Numbered from the stretch's first letter, positions 46,347 to 59,000 are shown. The stretch is DNA of 64,000 bases from Macrophomina tecta (GCA_024180945.1 JAKSGN010000038.1:1-64000); one strand, 5' to 3'. The notes: a model not told the origin generated them from the letters alone. Made by a program: numbers and translations.

Positions 46347-46905
46347 CTACTTTCTATATACCCCATCGGCTTCCAAGCTTTCTTGATGTAACTCGTCATT
46401 ATCTAAGCTAACATCTAAACCTGAATCAGACTCCTGCAACGACGCGACGTACGATTGCAAGATTCCGTTCGCCCCTTTAAGCAGCTCATTCTCGCGTCTT
46501 AGTAATTCGACACAGTCGACGATATCGAGGAGACTGGCTTGAAGCGCCTTTGTTTGTCTGGCGTGACAAAGTTAGCAATTGCAGCGTGCAGCGTTTACAC
46601 AAATCCCTTAAGATTTACTATATCAAAGTCTCTCTTGCTTCCTGACTGATCTTCTCAATCTCCTTGCTAGTCCTCCTCGGGCTCATTCGTCTCGCATCAT
46701 TCTCATCGTAGTCCTCGTCCTCGTCGCCCAGCTCGCCCTGGGGGTTGTCGCGCGGGATGATCATTGTGTCACTCGATTTGCGAAGGCCTAATTTGAGCCT
46801 GGGGAAATGCCGGGCTTGGCCGGGCTCGTTCGTGGACGAGAAGGTGGTCCTGACATACTGGTTGTCGACGATAGAGGTGCTGACCGGATCGCCGGCGATA
46901 GGCAT
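46347..46905 (-). pseudogene. Short coiled-coil (SCOC-like) protein gene, probably interrupted by a stop
   Basis: Two exons on the minus strand: 46905-46619 and 46557-46347, with a 61-bp intron (GTAAAT ... GCCAG; branch-like GCTAAC). Exon 1 gives MPIAGDPVSTSIVDNQ, then an acidic stretch (GELGDEDEDYDENDARRM) and SPRRTSKEIEK. Exon 2 gives QTKALQASLLDIVDCVELL, RRENELLKGANGILQSYV. The coiled coil with LQASLL, ENELL and LQSYV spacing resembles fungal short coiled-coil (SCOC/DUF2205-type) proteins linked to Golgi and autophagy functions. The codon split by the intron is TA|A, a stop where the family has a polar residue; CA|A (Gln) with one RIP-type change would explain it. If that base is real the gene is dead. 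Its left end touches the RIP-damaged block. Start chosen at the ATG before the conserved part. Confidence 0.5.
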
Positions 46906-48703
46906 GAATAACGTGATAAGTGAGGTAGATATGCGATACGGACGGCCGGCACCATGTGGAAAAGGGACGGCTAACGGAACGCAAGGGCGACAAGGTCGCC
47001 GGCCGCGGTGAGGATAGGATGGCTTATCCGCCGAGCGGTTGTAAATGATGGGGTGCGGCAGGGAGGAAGTTACTATGGTAGAGACACTTCCGCAAGTGAC
47101 GGGCCGCAATCGGGATTAACCAGCATTTAGTTCATGCAGCCAGCTAGAAGCTGTCGAGAGCGACGTCACCGCGAGCTCAGCAAGCCGTCCGTCGAATGGC
47201 CTTTTGGGTCAGCCGCAGAAGCACCCGGTCACGCATGCAACCCCATGTCTTCACACCCTCGATCACTAGGGAGAATGGCGATGCTGCACCGTAGAGCCGC
47301 GTTGTCGTGCCCTTTTACCCCTGCTGTCCGCGCAGTTGGTGGCTAAGGCAAGAGACCCTGGGTAAGTAGCGAGTCAGACAATTCTACGGCGCCTTCCGCA
47401 CGGTTGCACCCGTCACTCGTCGCCTCGCTTACTCTTGTGCCGCATGAGTGTTGCCTTGTTGGGGTCTGCTGCGACGCTGCGCCATGTAGGGCAGAGTTCG
47501 ATGATGTCCAAGGCGGTCTAGTAGGATGCGGGTACGATGCCAGCCAGGTTCTGTTTTACTTAACCCACCACTGGTCTGCAGTACAGCACCTTGGACTTCC
47601 ATATATTCAACCATGCCATCCCGCCCAACGGCCCACCCGCCCATCACAGCCAGCCGCACCTCGTAACTTGGCGTTGACAGTGCCTTGTAAGGCTTCAAAG
47701 AGCTACCTCATTAGACCTTTTAATGATCGTTTGGGAGAATCCCTGATGATAAAGGTAGTGTCATATACCCATCCCCCCAACCAAAGGTCTTTTTTAAGGA
47801 CAACTTTACCGCTGCGATTCAACGCTAAGCTACATTGGGACTCCCGGCTCATTCCGAGGTGCCGACGACCCAACTAGGCACCATACATCGGGAAACGGAC
47901 ACGAATCCGGCTATCGTCTTGTCGATGGCTATACCTAGCTGTATCCCAGATCAGCCATGGGCTGAGATCCACGATGTGGGTAGGGAGGCAGACAGCGTGC
48001 TGCGTTGGCAGCGCGCCGGCGCCCGTCCCGCAGCGGCTAGTCAGAGCAGCGCACTACATCGCAAGCAGCTGGGCCAAGTGGCTTGATTCACCGTGCTGCT
48101 GCCAGGATGGTGAAGGCGTGGCTGGCGCGCAATAGGTTAGCCCCGCAGACGAAGGAACGCACCCATGCACCTCTAACAGCCGGGTTGGATCCGAACGAGC
48201 GCAACGACCTTTCGACAAGCAATTCTTCACCAGAGGTCTTCTCCAAAACGTCACCGTGGCTGGAAATTAAGATTGTGCTGACGTGATATAGGTGGTCTGA
48301 AGCCGGCAACGCTTGGCGCAGTGCCAACCATCTTGGCCCGCTCGAGCCTTGTAATGCCGAGCCGCTGCTCGCCGCTGCTCTTGGGCGACCTCGATTTGAA
48401 ATGTCACCTGAAATCCCACGGAGATTCCTCTTCCGCGATCTTTCGTCACATTTGCTTGCTGACGCATGGAACGGCATTCCGGCCCTGGCCCTCGCGACGT
48501 GCACGTTGCGGCTGATTGTAAGGCGGCAGAGCGTCCTGAAACTCTCCCGCTACCGGCCTGGCACATATTATCCCACCAATAGAGCACCGTCCGAACCCGG
48601 CTATCGTTTTCGAACATTCTCCTAGGAGCTGGTACGTGTCTTCCGATCATCGTGGGCGGACTGTGAGTTTGGCGACTCCACCCCACTCAACACCAAAGCT
48701 GCT
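46906..48703. other. Intergenic stretch of normal composition
   Basis: It separates a minus-strand and a plus-strand gene, and so is a likely divergent promoter region. Several open frames of 64-157 codons on both strands show no domain or consistent codon use. None is accepted. Confidence 0.5.
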
Positions 48704-49871
48704 ATGGCCGCCTTCCGTGAACTTCGACTATCTTCCGACAATGTTCAATCTCCAGAGACTCGGCCTTCGCCAACGGCGAGCGGCGAGGTTAGGGGCGTCA
48801 ATGAGTCACCCCCCGCCAATCCTGCGAGGGTGAGAAAGCGGCGGGCCCCGGCCCATATGTCTCAGAACGCATGTAACAACTGCAAAAGAGCACGAGCGAA
48901 GGTAACTGCACCATCCCAGCCCCTCCGCATCCGCACCGCAACCTGGATGTTAAGAGTTGACCCGCCTTCGTCAGTGTGATGGACAAGAGCCGGATCCCTG
49001 CACCAGATGCCTAATGCGCGAGCTGCGTAACCAGTGTCACTATGAGGTGCACTTCAGGACAGCTAAGGAGGAGAAGGCCCGCAGGATTTTGAGCCTCGAG
49101 CAGCAGAATGTCGAACTCCAGGGGTCCATCAAAGAGAAAGACTACCAGATCAAGGCGATCTTTGAGGCGTTGAAGAACAGCGAGCGTGGTCCCGAAACCA
49201 TCGCACGACTGCGTTCCGGTCAGTCCTTCCAAGAACTCGTTTCCTGGCTCGGCGGCCGTCCTGTTGGCAATGTCGGACAACTATCACCGGGTTCCGACAC
49301 CAGATTGGTCGATATTGTGCAGGAATACGACGATTCGATGGGTCTTGATGGCGGGTCTCAGTCTTCTGAAGGCGATACTTGTGAGCGATGGACTTTTGCC
49401 AGCCCCCAGCTGATCAACCACCTTATCGCCCTTTTCTTTACGTGGGTGCACCCCATCCACATGTTGTTCAGCGAGCATCACTTCATGAAGAGCTTCGGCG
49501 ACGGCGATCGCAAGTACTGTTCGCCAGCTCTCGTCAACATGATGTGCGCCATGGGTTGTCTTTACCACGTCGACCAGGGTGGAGACGAGAGAAAGGCAAA
49601 AACTCTTCAAAAGCGTTTCGTTGAAAAAGGTCTGGCTGAGGTCGCTAAAGAGGACCCGAAGTCGTTGACGTTTGTATCCACTTACGCACTCCTCTTCTTG
49701 GTCGAGTTGGGCTCCAACCAAGCGCGGAATGCCTCATCTCACTTGCGCCTGGCAGCTGAGAGTCTCGTCGTATTGAACAGGACCGCGTACACGAGGGCGG
49801 CGGTCGATATAACTTCGGAGGGGATCCATACCCTCAGCGCGTACGTTGAATGCTCTTTTGCGAGTGAGTGA
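48704..49871 (+). pseudogene. Zn2Cys6 fungal transcription factor, 3' end cut off by a LINE
   Basis: Exon 1 (48704-48901, 66 codons) and exon 2 (48975-49871) with a 73-bp intron (GTAACT ... CGTCAG) give 364 residues. The join creates a complete binuclear cluster, ACNNCKRARAKCDGQEPDPC then TRC and a final Cys at residue 87 (Cys 57, 60, 67, 75, 78, 87). A coiled linker follows (SLEQQNVELQ, residues 107-140). Then comes the start of the fungal-specific middle homology region (FFTWVHPIHMLFSEHHF, CSPALVNMMCAMGCLYH). The frame ends TGA at 49869 inside GTGAGT, a good intron donor, 16 bp before the LINE tail. Family members usually continue for several hundred residues, so the rest has been lost. It would be a nuclear DNA-binding regulator; its targets cannot be inferred. 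No RIP damage. Confidence 0.8.
48902..48974 (+). other. Intron of the Zn2Cys6 regulator
   Basis: A 73-bp intron, GTAACT to CAG, with a TTGAC branch-like word at 48957-48961. Splicing is required to supply cysteine 3 of the zinc cluster, so the position is well supported. Confidence 0.88.
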
Positions 49872-49886
49872 TCTGCAGCTAATTCT

Positions 49887-49930
<44 letters not shown>

Positions 49931-52900
49931 TTCATACTGCATGCAAGCCCTTGGCTTATGGCAGTGTGCTATCCTAAGGATAACGCCTAGATACACATTT
50001 GAAGGAACGTTAAGGTAAGAGAACCGTCTTTTCTTGCAGGCAATGCTGTCTAGCAGGGGCCTACTTTTGGGCCTATGCCCTCCTGTTTTCCGAGCTGCCT
50101 CTACAGCAGAACAATTTGGGTGTAGAAACAAAAGAAAGAAGAACAGAAAAGGAAAGGGAAAGGAAAAGATACTGGAATTGGCCGTGGGTTATTATATACC
50201 AGGGGGATTGTCAAGCAGCTCGATGCCCCAGCTATCCCCTCTACCGTCATCTAACTGTACTGTCCGTCGACCTACTGCTGTCTCTCGCAGAAAGGCTAGT
50301 AGTGGGCCGACTCCCTCTTTAGAGAAAGCCTTTGCACGATTACTAGTAAGGTCTCTAGCAAGCGTAATCCCCTATTCCTTTAAGGCCTTTTTGAAGACCT
50401 CTCTTTATTGGTGCCACCTCCTACAAGCGAACAATAGGTAATCAACTATTTAAGAGTCGTGGTTGCACCACCAGCATCTAGGGCTATCTGTCTTACGGAA
50501 TCTATAGAGGTAGGCTCCGGTGCAGGCGTAATTCGTCTTTAGCTACAGGTAGCGCGCTGATATTTCTTTAGGGGCGTCGAGTATCCGCGGGTCGTTTTTC
50601 TTTACTAGCGTGTTCCTACGCTTCCAGATCGTCTACTTTAGATAGCTAAGGGAAGTAGCTTTAAGCTCCTTCGAGGGTAGCATAGCGGCTTTCTTAGCTG
50701 TCTTATCTGCGAGCTCGTTCCCCGGCACTCCCGCATGGCCAGGGGTCCAGTAAAGGATAACTCTTCCTCCTTTTTTACAGTGTGCTTAGCAGTTCTGCAA
50801 GATCTCCCTTAGTATCGGGCTCCCCTCCGGTGGGGAGTCTCGGATGAGCTTGATGGCTCGTTGAGAGTCGGTAAAGATTCTAGCCACTCTTGGGCTAGAA
50901 GCTACTGCTATTTCGAGCGCTTTACTAATGGCGTATAGCTCCGCGTCCAATATAGTGAGCTCCTTGCCCAGCGGCGCAGTCCTTGTTGCCCAAGAGCCAT
51001 TTTCCCTCCTCCACGCTACTTCTGCGCCAAAGTGTTTGTCCTCTGCTCCATCCGTGAACAGGGTGAGGCCTTGAGGGTAGTCCTTTAGTGCTGCTTGCTT
51101 GGCCTCCTCCTTTTCTTGTATAAGAGCCTCTCCCTGAAAAGAGGTGCAAATGGGTTCGTTGAGGAGAAGACCGTACTCGTTGTAGGGACTAACTTTAGTC
51201 ACTTGCTGTGCAAGTCTTTCTCCTAGCGTTTTTGGCCGCTTCGAGGTGTCTTCGAGCCAGCCTCTGCTCGCTAGTACGTCCTCGCTTACTAGCTCCCCCT
51301 CCCGTAACGCCTGGGGGAGGAGATTCCGTGACGGATGGTTGCTAGGGAGTTGTAGCATCCTCAGTGCTAGTTTGGCTTGCCGGTAGTCTAGTAGATCTGC
51401 CGCTTTTGGTAGGCCTGCTTCCTCCAGTAAGGGCTTGATTGGCGTTGTTCGGAATAGTCCAGTTATGGCCCTTGCCTGGCTGTTTAAGAGCTTTTGCACT
51501 TGCTGTCCGGCCGCCTTTTTGCCATCCCACCAGATTTCGGCTCCAAATAGAGCTACTGACTGAACGGCAGCTGTTTGGAGCTTGCGGACTAGTCGAATAG
51601 GCAAGCCGCCGTACGTTCTGCTCAGCGGGACCATGCGTTTCAACACTTGTTCTGCCTTTTCAAGCCTATTTCTGAGGTGTCTGTTGAAGGTGAGGCTTGA
51701 GTCTAGCCAAAACCCAAGCCACCGTGTTGCCTCCTTATTGACTCTCACTTCCTTGCTTCCAATCGATATCGGCGTGTTGTAGGCAAGGGTCCTTGTTCTG
51801 CGGTTTTTCGAGAAGATAACCGCTTCGGTCTTTGTAACCTCGAACTCTATCTTGTTCTCTTCTCCCCATAGGAGCGTATCTCGGCAAATGCCTTCCAGTA
51901 GCCGGACCGTTTGGGGTACTGAACACCCGCTCATTAGGAGGCTTATGTCGTCCGCAAACGACAGCACCTTCAAGTTTGGAAAGTGCTCCTCTAGCTTTTG
52001 AAAACAAGCCGCTGATGTAGATAATGAAAAGGATAGGGGATACTGGAGAGCCTTGCGGTAATCCAGCCTGTATTGGGCGAGCCTCCCCTTCCTTACCGTC
52101 AATTACTAGTTGGGCCCGCGTATCTATTAAGAAGGATTGAACCCACTTGGTAAGGTTGTCTGGCAGGCCGATATCTACCAGCCTTTGAATAAGCTGACGT
52201 TTGTTTACCCGGTCGAAGGCACCTTTCACATCTAGGAGGACTCCTAAGACGAATTGTTTGTTTTGCCACGCATCTTCTACCTTCGCTACTAGCTGTGCTA
52301 GGGCATCGATAGTTGTTGGAATATCACGTGTGTGTACAATAAACTTTAGCTTAGTCATGGAAGAGGACGGATAAGAGGACTCCCCTGAGCGTCCCTCTTA
52401 CGCCTCATGCCACTCATTCTCAATTGATGGTATCACCACCAAATCCAACAATAGTACTACGCTGTTTTCTACTGCCGAACTGGCCGTCGTGGAGAGCATT
52501 GTTCCCCTCGCACCACTTAGCCAACGCCATAGTTACTGCCTTTTCAGCTACCTTTCCCAGGCAGTTTAAGAGGCTGATGACTCGGTACGCTTTTGGCAGG
52601 GTGTAGGGGGTCTTGTTTGGCTTGCGCAGTATGATTCCCTTTGCAACCTTCCACTGTTTTGGATGGTATCCAAGGCCCATACAGCTCTGGACAAGCTGTG
52701 TTATCCCATTACTATCCCAGTCCCAGACGAGGCGGAGGACTTAGAAGTTAATCTAGTCAGGCCCTAGTGCTTTTTTCGTAGATTGCGAGTAAAGAGCCTC
52801 TCTTACGGTCTCTTGGCTAATAGAGATCTGCGTTGCTTGGTTTTTAATAGGCATCTCTTCGGTTTGCTCCTGATAGGCGAATGCTTGCTGGAAAAATATC

Positions 52901-53215
52901 TCCTCTTTCTCCCTTGCGTCGGTAACAATCCTCTCCCCTACCTTTAACGCGGGCGTATAGGAGGGGGTGGATGGCATAGTATATTTAAGTGCTTTCCAGC
53001 ACCTATCTACACTACCCTGCGAGGGGTCGAGGTTGTCCTCTATCCCTTCGAGGACCGGAACCGAGGTGGTAAGGTAGTTCGGCTAACCAAACGCCTATCG
53101 CTGCGATTAGGTCAACCAGCAGGTCTCGCGTCCGGATGCGTACGCTTTACAGCAATCCTCTGCCACCTCTGCTATTAAGACTGGTCGGCGCTCCTCTAAG
53201 GTTCGGGTAGCATTA
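49887..53215 (-). mobile_element. LINE (Tad/I-like), 5'-truncated, little or no RIP
   Basis: This minus-strand non-LTR retrotransposon has its 3' tail as a TAG/CTA trinucleotide run at 49887-49930 and no LTRs. It contains RT, RNase H and a C-terminal Cys/His motif but no recognisable endonuclease, so it is 5'-truncated; the 5' limit near 53215 is approximate. It keeps normal base composition, unlike the LINEs at 5.8 and 27 kb, and is a different subfamily. It inserted just behind, and probably in an intron of, the Zn2Cys6 gene. Confidence 0.8.
50460..53100 (-). pseudogene. LINE ORF2 remnant: RT, RNase H, Cys/His motif
   Basis: Minus strand, in order: KALGPD (52753), IILRKPNKTPYTLPKAYR and VISLLNCLGKVAEK (52560-52640), DVKGAFDRVNKR (52195-52240), AGLPQGSPVSPILFIIY (52020-52075), LSFADDISLLMSG (51940-51975). 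Then the thumb region (LGFWLDSSLTFNRHLR). RNase H has FTDGAEDKHFGAEVAW (50985-51050), LDAELYAISKALEI (50905-50950) and ARIFTDSQRAIKLI (50840-50885). The frame is broken by stops at about 52750, 52417 and 50786 and by a one-base shift near 52005 between the RT box and the FADD box. After the stop at 50786 the same frame continues WTPGHAGVPGNELADKTAKK, then RCWWCN as a C-terminal Cys/His motif. An active protein would copy its own RNA at a nicked target. Confidence 0.85.
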
Positions 53216-54372
53216 AGTGCTTGTTGAGATATGGTGAAACACGTTATCCAATTACTGCGTGTGATGTTGAGAAATGTCCGGCTCGAAGTGGAATTATATA
53301 TGCTATAGCTAACGGGAGATGTTGACTGGACTAAGTGGAGAGTGGGAGTGTAAGGGACTGACTTTTATGTGCAGACATACGTCCTTCTGCTGTCTGCTTA
53401 CCAACCACTTTTCGGCTTCCAGTTGGTATTCACTGAGTAATAATAGCAGAAATTAGCATGCAATGTTCTATTGTTGAATATTGGATCTTATAGGCCGCTG
53501 CAAAAAGAGGCGGTGTCGCCATTCAAGATCTGTCTGTCTTCAGTCCAACTTGCTGCGATACATCATTTTAGGGCCATTATTCACAACCTTCAGACTCGAA
53601 GGCTCGCATAACATTTCTTGTAGTATGCTTTACGTATTCCTAGGATATTCTGCTAATGTGCACGGAGCTGAAAGTGACTGTCGGGGGGCGGAACCCCGAA
53701 TATTTTAAGAAGCAGTTTAGATGAATCAGTTTCATTAAACGGCCGTGAAAAGTGTAGATGCCGCTGCGTTGTTGAATCGTGCTGATGCTGCTGGCCAAGT
53801 ACACACAACGCTGATTAACAATGTGTTCTTTCACTACGGCAGTGCAGTTCGCAACTAGTGCGAGGCCCATAAAAGCTTACAGGGATGTGATATAACTAGA
53901 GACTATAAGATTTTGTTTAACGAGCACAAGAAAAGCAAGACAGGCTGTGGGCTAAAAGCAATTGGCGAGACTAACGTTAGATGGAAGAAAAGCCTGACTT
54001 TAGTGGTCACGACTCAATATTACCCACGTCACCATGGTGTGGGATGTCCACCATCTGGTCGAATTGGCGTTGTTTAATGTCCGGATACAATGCCTTACAC
54101 ATGTACTTTCAACATTGCAGGGTTATTCTCTTGCTGGTTCAACATTCTTTCTACTTAGCGTGCCATATAGTAATTGGTAATAGATTGAGCGTGACCGGAG
54201 ACCCCTTCTGGCACGGTGAAATGATAGTGAACTTGATTTACGAAAGTATGGCGGGTGTTAGTACTAGTTACCATAGCCACGAATTTTAAGAGGCCAAGTT
54301 ATTGGACGGGTGCGCGGAAGGGAGGTGGGAGGGAGGGGGTGGCGGTGGCGGAGTTGGTGATTTTCTATCGCC
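53216..54372. other. Unique stretch without a supported gene
   Basis: Normal, slightly AT-rich composition. The largest frame (53981-54289, 102 codons) has no domain. I looked for a continuation of the Zn2Cys6 regulator here and found none. A G-rich run (54320-54355) lies just before the pogo-type transposon. Confidence 0.5.
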
Positions 54373-54374
54373 TA

Positions 54375-54465
54375 ACGTGGTTTATCAGTGAGCGACGCAT
54401 ATCAGTAAGCGACGCACATCAGTAAGCGACGCACTTTTCCTTGGCGCCACCACTCTTCACCCGAA
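54375..54465 (+). repeat. Left terminal inverted repeat with three 17-bp subrepeats
   Basis: Three tandem units (54383-54399, 54400-54416, 54417-54433) of the form (t/c)ATCAGT(g/a)AGCGACGCA, followed by CTTTTCCTTGGCGC, which recurs inverted at the other end. Such subterminal repeats are typical transposase binding sites. Confidence 0.88.
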
Positions 54466-55476
54466 TTGCGCAGCCAACATCGCTTAAATTAATTAAAATT
54501 AGTCGGAACTATGGACATTAGACATTACTTCTTCGACCTAGCATATTCGTGCATTATGCCCGGGCTCGCCGCAGGTGCCGCATCGCCGTATACTCGCCGG
54601 CCTCTCTCCGCCGCCATCCCGATTTTCGCGCTTATCGCGTGCTACCTACTCCTTAGCATTCTTCTAAGCTAGAATATCTCGCGCATCTTCCGTGGTTAGT
54701 GCGCCTCCATTACGAACACGTATTTTTTTAGCCCTCCGGCGCTTGCTAAGTACCTCATTTACCTTTTAAAGCGCGCGGTTCTCCTCGGTTAAAAGGGTTA
54801 CCGTATAGGCTATTCCCTCCAAACCCTTCGCTATTTACTTAACAGCGGAAAAAATAGGCGTCGGGGAGCTTTCTTAGTAACCACTAATCCGAGATTTAAC
54901 TAGCTCGGACTGCGAAATAGCCTCGGTCGGATTATATAGCGTCTAGAAGACCCAAAGATCGGCGCTAGCGTTAGGAATACCCGTAGATATTAGCGTCCGT
55001 AACTTAACATCTAGCTTAGAAATAACGGCTTACGGGTTAAATAGAATAAGTCCAGCACTCTAAAAACCACCGGCAATATTTTCTTTAGTCATTATAGCAT
55101 TATATACTACGCGAAATACCAAAAAGAACTCGACCTTAGTAATATAGTTAATATACGCGCGGATAAACAACCCGATTTCCTTACCGTATACCTTTTTTAA
55201 CGGGCCGAAGAAGCCGACGTCGAGTAACTAGGTTAAGTAAAACGAATAAGAAGGTAGATAAATAGTAATAATATTATATATCTTATAAAAATCCTTAAAT
55301 TTGACCGATTAGTAGCTCTCGTGCCTATTGAGTATTAATATCCGGTAACTATTCTTTATTTGCGCCGTAGTATACTTCTTAAAGTGCTTAATCTAATCTA
55401 GACCCGTCTTATTATTAGTCTAACTATTAAAAGTCGGCTTAACAGGCTAGGAGTCAGAAAGACTGCCGTCGGTATA

Positions 55477-55694
55477 TATTAGAATATATAATTTAGTAGT
55501 ATTTTAGATTTAGTTATATCTTATACTCGTTGCACACCTATCTTAGTAGGTAAGCAAGTTACATACCCGTTTTACCCTAGTAGGTAGAATAGGTATAAGG
55601 AAAGCCCGTACGGCCTCCCTCTACTAGATATGCTAATCTATAGGAACTTATCTTTATTAGTTGAATTAAGGCTGCTAATTAGTTATTTTCTAAT
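55477..55694 (+). repeat. 5' LTR of the Copia element
   Basis: 218 bp from TATTAGAATAT to TTTTCTAATA; GC is slightly higher than in the copy at 5595-5801. The leader just inside it (ATAAGCCTGGGTGC) matches the one of the minus-strand element. Confidence 0.9.
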
Positions 55695-56069
55695 AGTTAT
55701 AAGCCTGGGTGCATCTTAGGTGCCTTTTGTAATCTAAGCTATCCTCTAGAAGTATCTCTTTATGCTATGTTTAAGTATTTTATAGTATTTAGACATCTTA
55801 CTTAGCATTCTTTTACTATATAGTTATAAGTGGAGCCAAGTGCCTCCCTTATTTATTATTTTTATAATAGTTATCTAAACTATTACTAAGTGCCTATTTT
55901 GGTAGCCCTTTCTAGGTATAGCATTCCTAGTAGGTATACTAGCTATTTAGTGAGTTTTACTATGTACTAACGCTGCCTCTAAGTTACCTACGGCTACGAG
56001 ACTCGGCCCGATTATCCGATAAGTAACTACTAGCTACTACTAGTAACTATAGCCTTATTAAAGCCTATT

Positions 56070-59000
56070 ATTATTCTTAAGTCGTCCGATAACTGGGATA
56101 AGTAGTATTTTACTATCTAAGCCCGAGCGAAGTAGGGGAAAATCTTTGACTATATTAATCTAAACCTTATGGAGAAGCCGATCTAGCTAATTAAGCTACG
56201 TAGCCCTACGGAGCTAGAAAACGACTTTATACGAGTATAGAAGCGTTATAAGCTATAACGAGAAGACTATAAATAAGAGCTCCGAGAATATAAAAAGCTA
56301 AAAAAGAAAATTAATGACCTATCTATAGTTATTCTAGACTCTATTAGCTCCTCTCTTTAACCGATTCTTTGGAAGCTAAGGAATAATCTATACCCTTATT
56401 CTTAACTATCTATACTTAAGGCTCAGCTTTAGCCTATATAGGAGACTTAAGAAGACCTTATAATTAATTAGCTAAAGTAGCTTAAGAAATTACCTAGTAG
56501 CTAGAATATCGCTAAGTAGCTTAATTAATAGAAGAAAATACTATTTAAGGTAGAATTACTCGATCTACCTAATATCTTTAGAAACCGAGATAAGAAGAGC
56601 TTTCTAAAAGTACTTTTATCTTTTAATACTTAATAGGCTACTAACTATAAAATTAGGCTTTAGAATAGTAAGCTTACTAAGCTACTAGCTAATCTTATTA
56701 TTAAGTATCGTAACTACTAACATTAAAATATAGCTGAAAATTTAAAGGTTACGAAAGTAGCCTTTACGGCTACGCTATGTAATTAAAAGCAGGAACGAGG
56801 TCCTTTTAAATATATATATAGAGAGAATTACTAGTATTACTAATACGCGTATTATAACGTAGTAATTAGACTAGCTAATTAGATATCTAATAAAGAGCTT
56901 TAGGCTAAGATTAAGAAGAGCCTAGAGAACCCCTAAACTAAGTATCGAGTAGAGCATTCGCTTAACTATTTTAAGTGTAAACGTAAGAATTCGACTTCTT
57001 AGAAGCTATAAAAGGATCCGTAAGATTAGTAATTAATAAATAAATCGGACGATAGTAATTCTTTATTATTTCTAGCCGTAGTAGCCTCAGCTTTTAGTAT
57101 GTAATATATTGCTAAATCTACTATACTTAAGCTCTTATAGATTACTAATACGGGCTCTACGCACTATATTTGCAATCGATTTATGCAGAAATAGTTTAAG
57201 AAAACTAGGAATGCGAGTCTAGATAATTATATTATAGCTAAAAATTTAAATATACTAATCGAAGCGTTTAGAGAAATAACGGTTAATATAACTAACTAAT
57301 AAGGGAACCGTGTTATTACCCTACTAGACATTGCCTATATACTATTATTTAAGGCTAACCTCATCTCCATTACTAAGGTAAGGGATAAGGGCATTTAGTT
57401 AGATATAGGCCATTTATACCTCTATAAGAAGAATATTATTATAGTAAATCTAATTCTTAAGTATAACTACTTCTTTATAGAGTATAATAAGGGGTTAAAT
57501 AATCTAAAGGTTAACTTAAACCTTATTATCTAATCATTGCTAGCTACTTAGTGGCACGATATATTTGCTTATATAGGCTAAAACACTGTTAACGTGTTAC
57601 CTAAGGTAGTTTAAGGAGCGGTTATTATAGATTAGAAGCTACCTAAGTACTATAATATATGCGCTCGTACGAAGGCCCATTAATAGATTTCTTAAGCTAT
57701 AGAGCTAGAAGAATTATCTATAGAGGCCTTCTTTTAAATTTTATTTAATTTAATATAAATAATACGAGCTAATAACGGTAATTAGTAGATAATATACGTG
57801 GAATATATATCTACTAAGTTTACTATTATAGTTATATATATTACTAAGAATAAGTGTACCTAGCACCTTCTTAATATTATCTAAATAATTAAGTCTCGAT
57901 TTGAAAAAATAGTGGCATTCCTAAGATTAGATAGAGAAGTATTACTTACGTACGTATTTAAGTAATAGCTTAAGTAGTAGGGAATTACCTATAAGGTATT
58001 AGCTTTCTATACACCTTAGTAAAATAGAGCTTTAGAATGTTTAGGATACTCTATTATAGTTAAAGTATGTGCTCTACACGTTAGTGCTAATCTATCTAAA
58101 GGCCTTTAGCCTAAAATAATTAAGGCAGCTATCTATATCTATAATAGAACCCTAATAAAGTAGTACTAGTAGAAGACTCTATTCGAGTTAGTCTATAAAA
58201 AGTAGCCTAAGGTGGCTTACCTATAAGTATATAACTATAAAGCCTACTTACTGCTTAAGACGATTCCACACTTATATAAGCTAAACGAGTAAGTCTTAGT
58301 TAGATATTTAGTTAAATATGATTTAACTAATATCTACCATATTTAGTATCTACTAAAGGATTGTATTATATAATTAAGAGATATTACATTTAATGAATCT
58401 AGTAAGTTCTTACTAGAGAACTTAGATGAGCTACTAACGGCTTAGTAATAAGATAATAAGCTAGAATCGGTTATACTGCGTATTATGCTTAATAAGGAGG
58501 ACATTATCTACTCGGATGAGAAACTAGAAACGTCCACTAATAATATAAGCTAGGAATCTATACTGAATTAAATAGAAAGTCTCTAAAAGAAATTAATGCC
58601 TACGTAGGCCAATTATCTACTAAGCCTATTATTATTAGTAAGTAGTATTTAAGTCTAAGTACTAGATTCGCCTTAGTTATCCTCTTAAGGATTAGGGGGT
58701 AAAGAATAGTAGTAAACTTAGAGGCTTAGACCCCTTTTACTAGTTTAGTATAAAACTAAGCCGGATCTAGGTGCTATTATTAGTAACTATATATTTAGAG
58801 GCCATAATATATTAGCTAATATTAATACGAGCCTAATTATCTAAGGATTAAAGACACGTCGCTAGTACTATAATACGTATATTACGCTAATATAGAATAA
58901 TATATTTAGTTATTAGGGGCTATATTTATCCTTTATAACTATTCTAAACGAGCTATAAACACGTACTATAAAGTATTACTAAATCGAGTTTCTACGAATC

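Noticed and set aside
47404..48686. Frames of 139-157 codons upstream of the Zn2Cys6 gene
   Set aside because: No recognisable protein features; more likely promoter and spacer DNA.
53981..54289. 102-codon frame as a continuation of the Zn2Cys6 regulator
   Set aside because: No similarity to the expected downstream part of the middle homology region; no matching splice sites.
54383..54433. CRISPR-like tandem repeats
   Set aside because: The 17-bp units are contiguous without spacers and are part of terminal inverted repeats of a DNA transposon.
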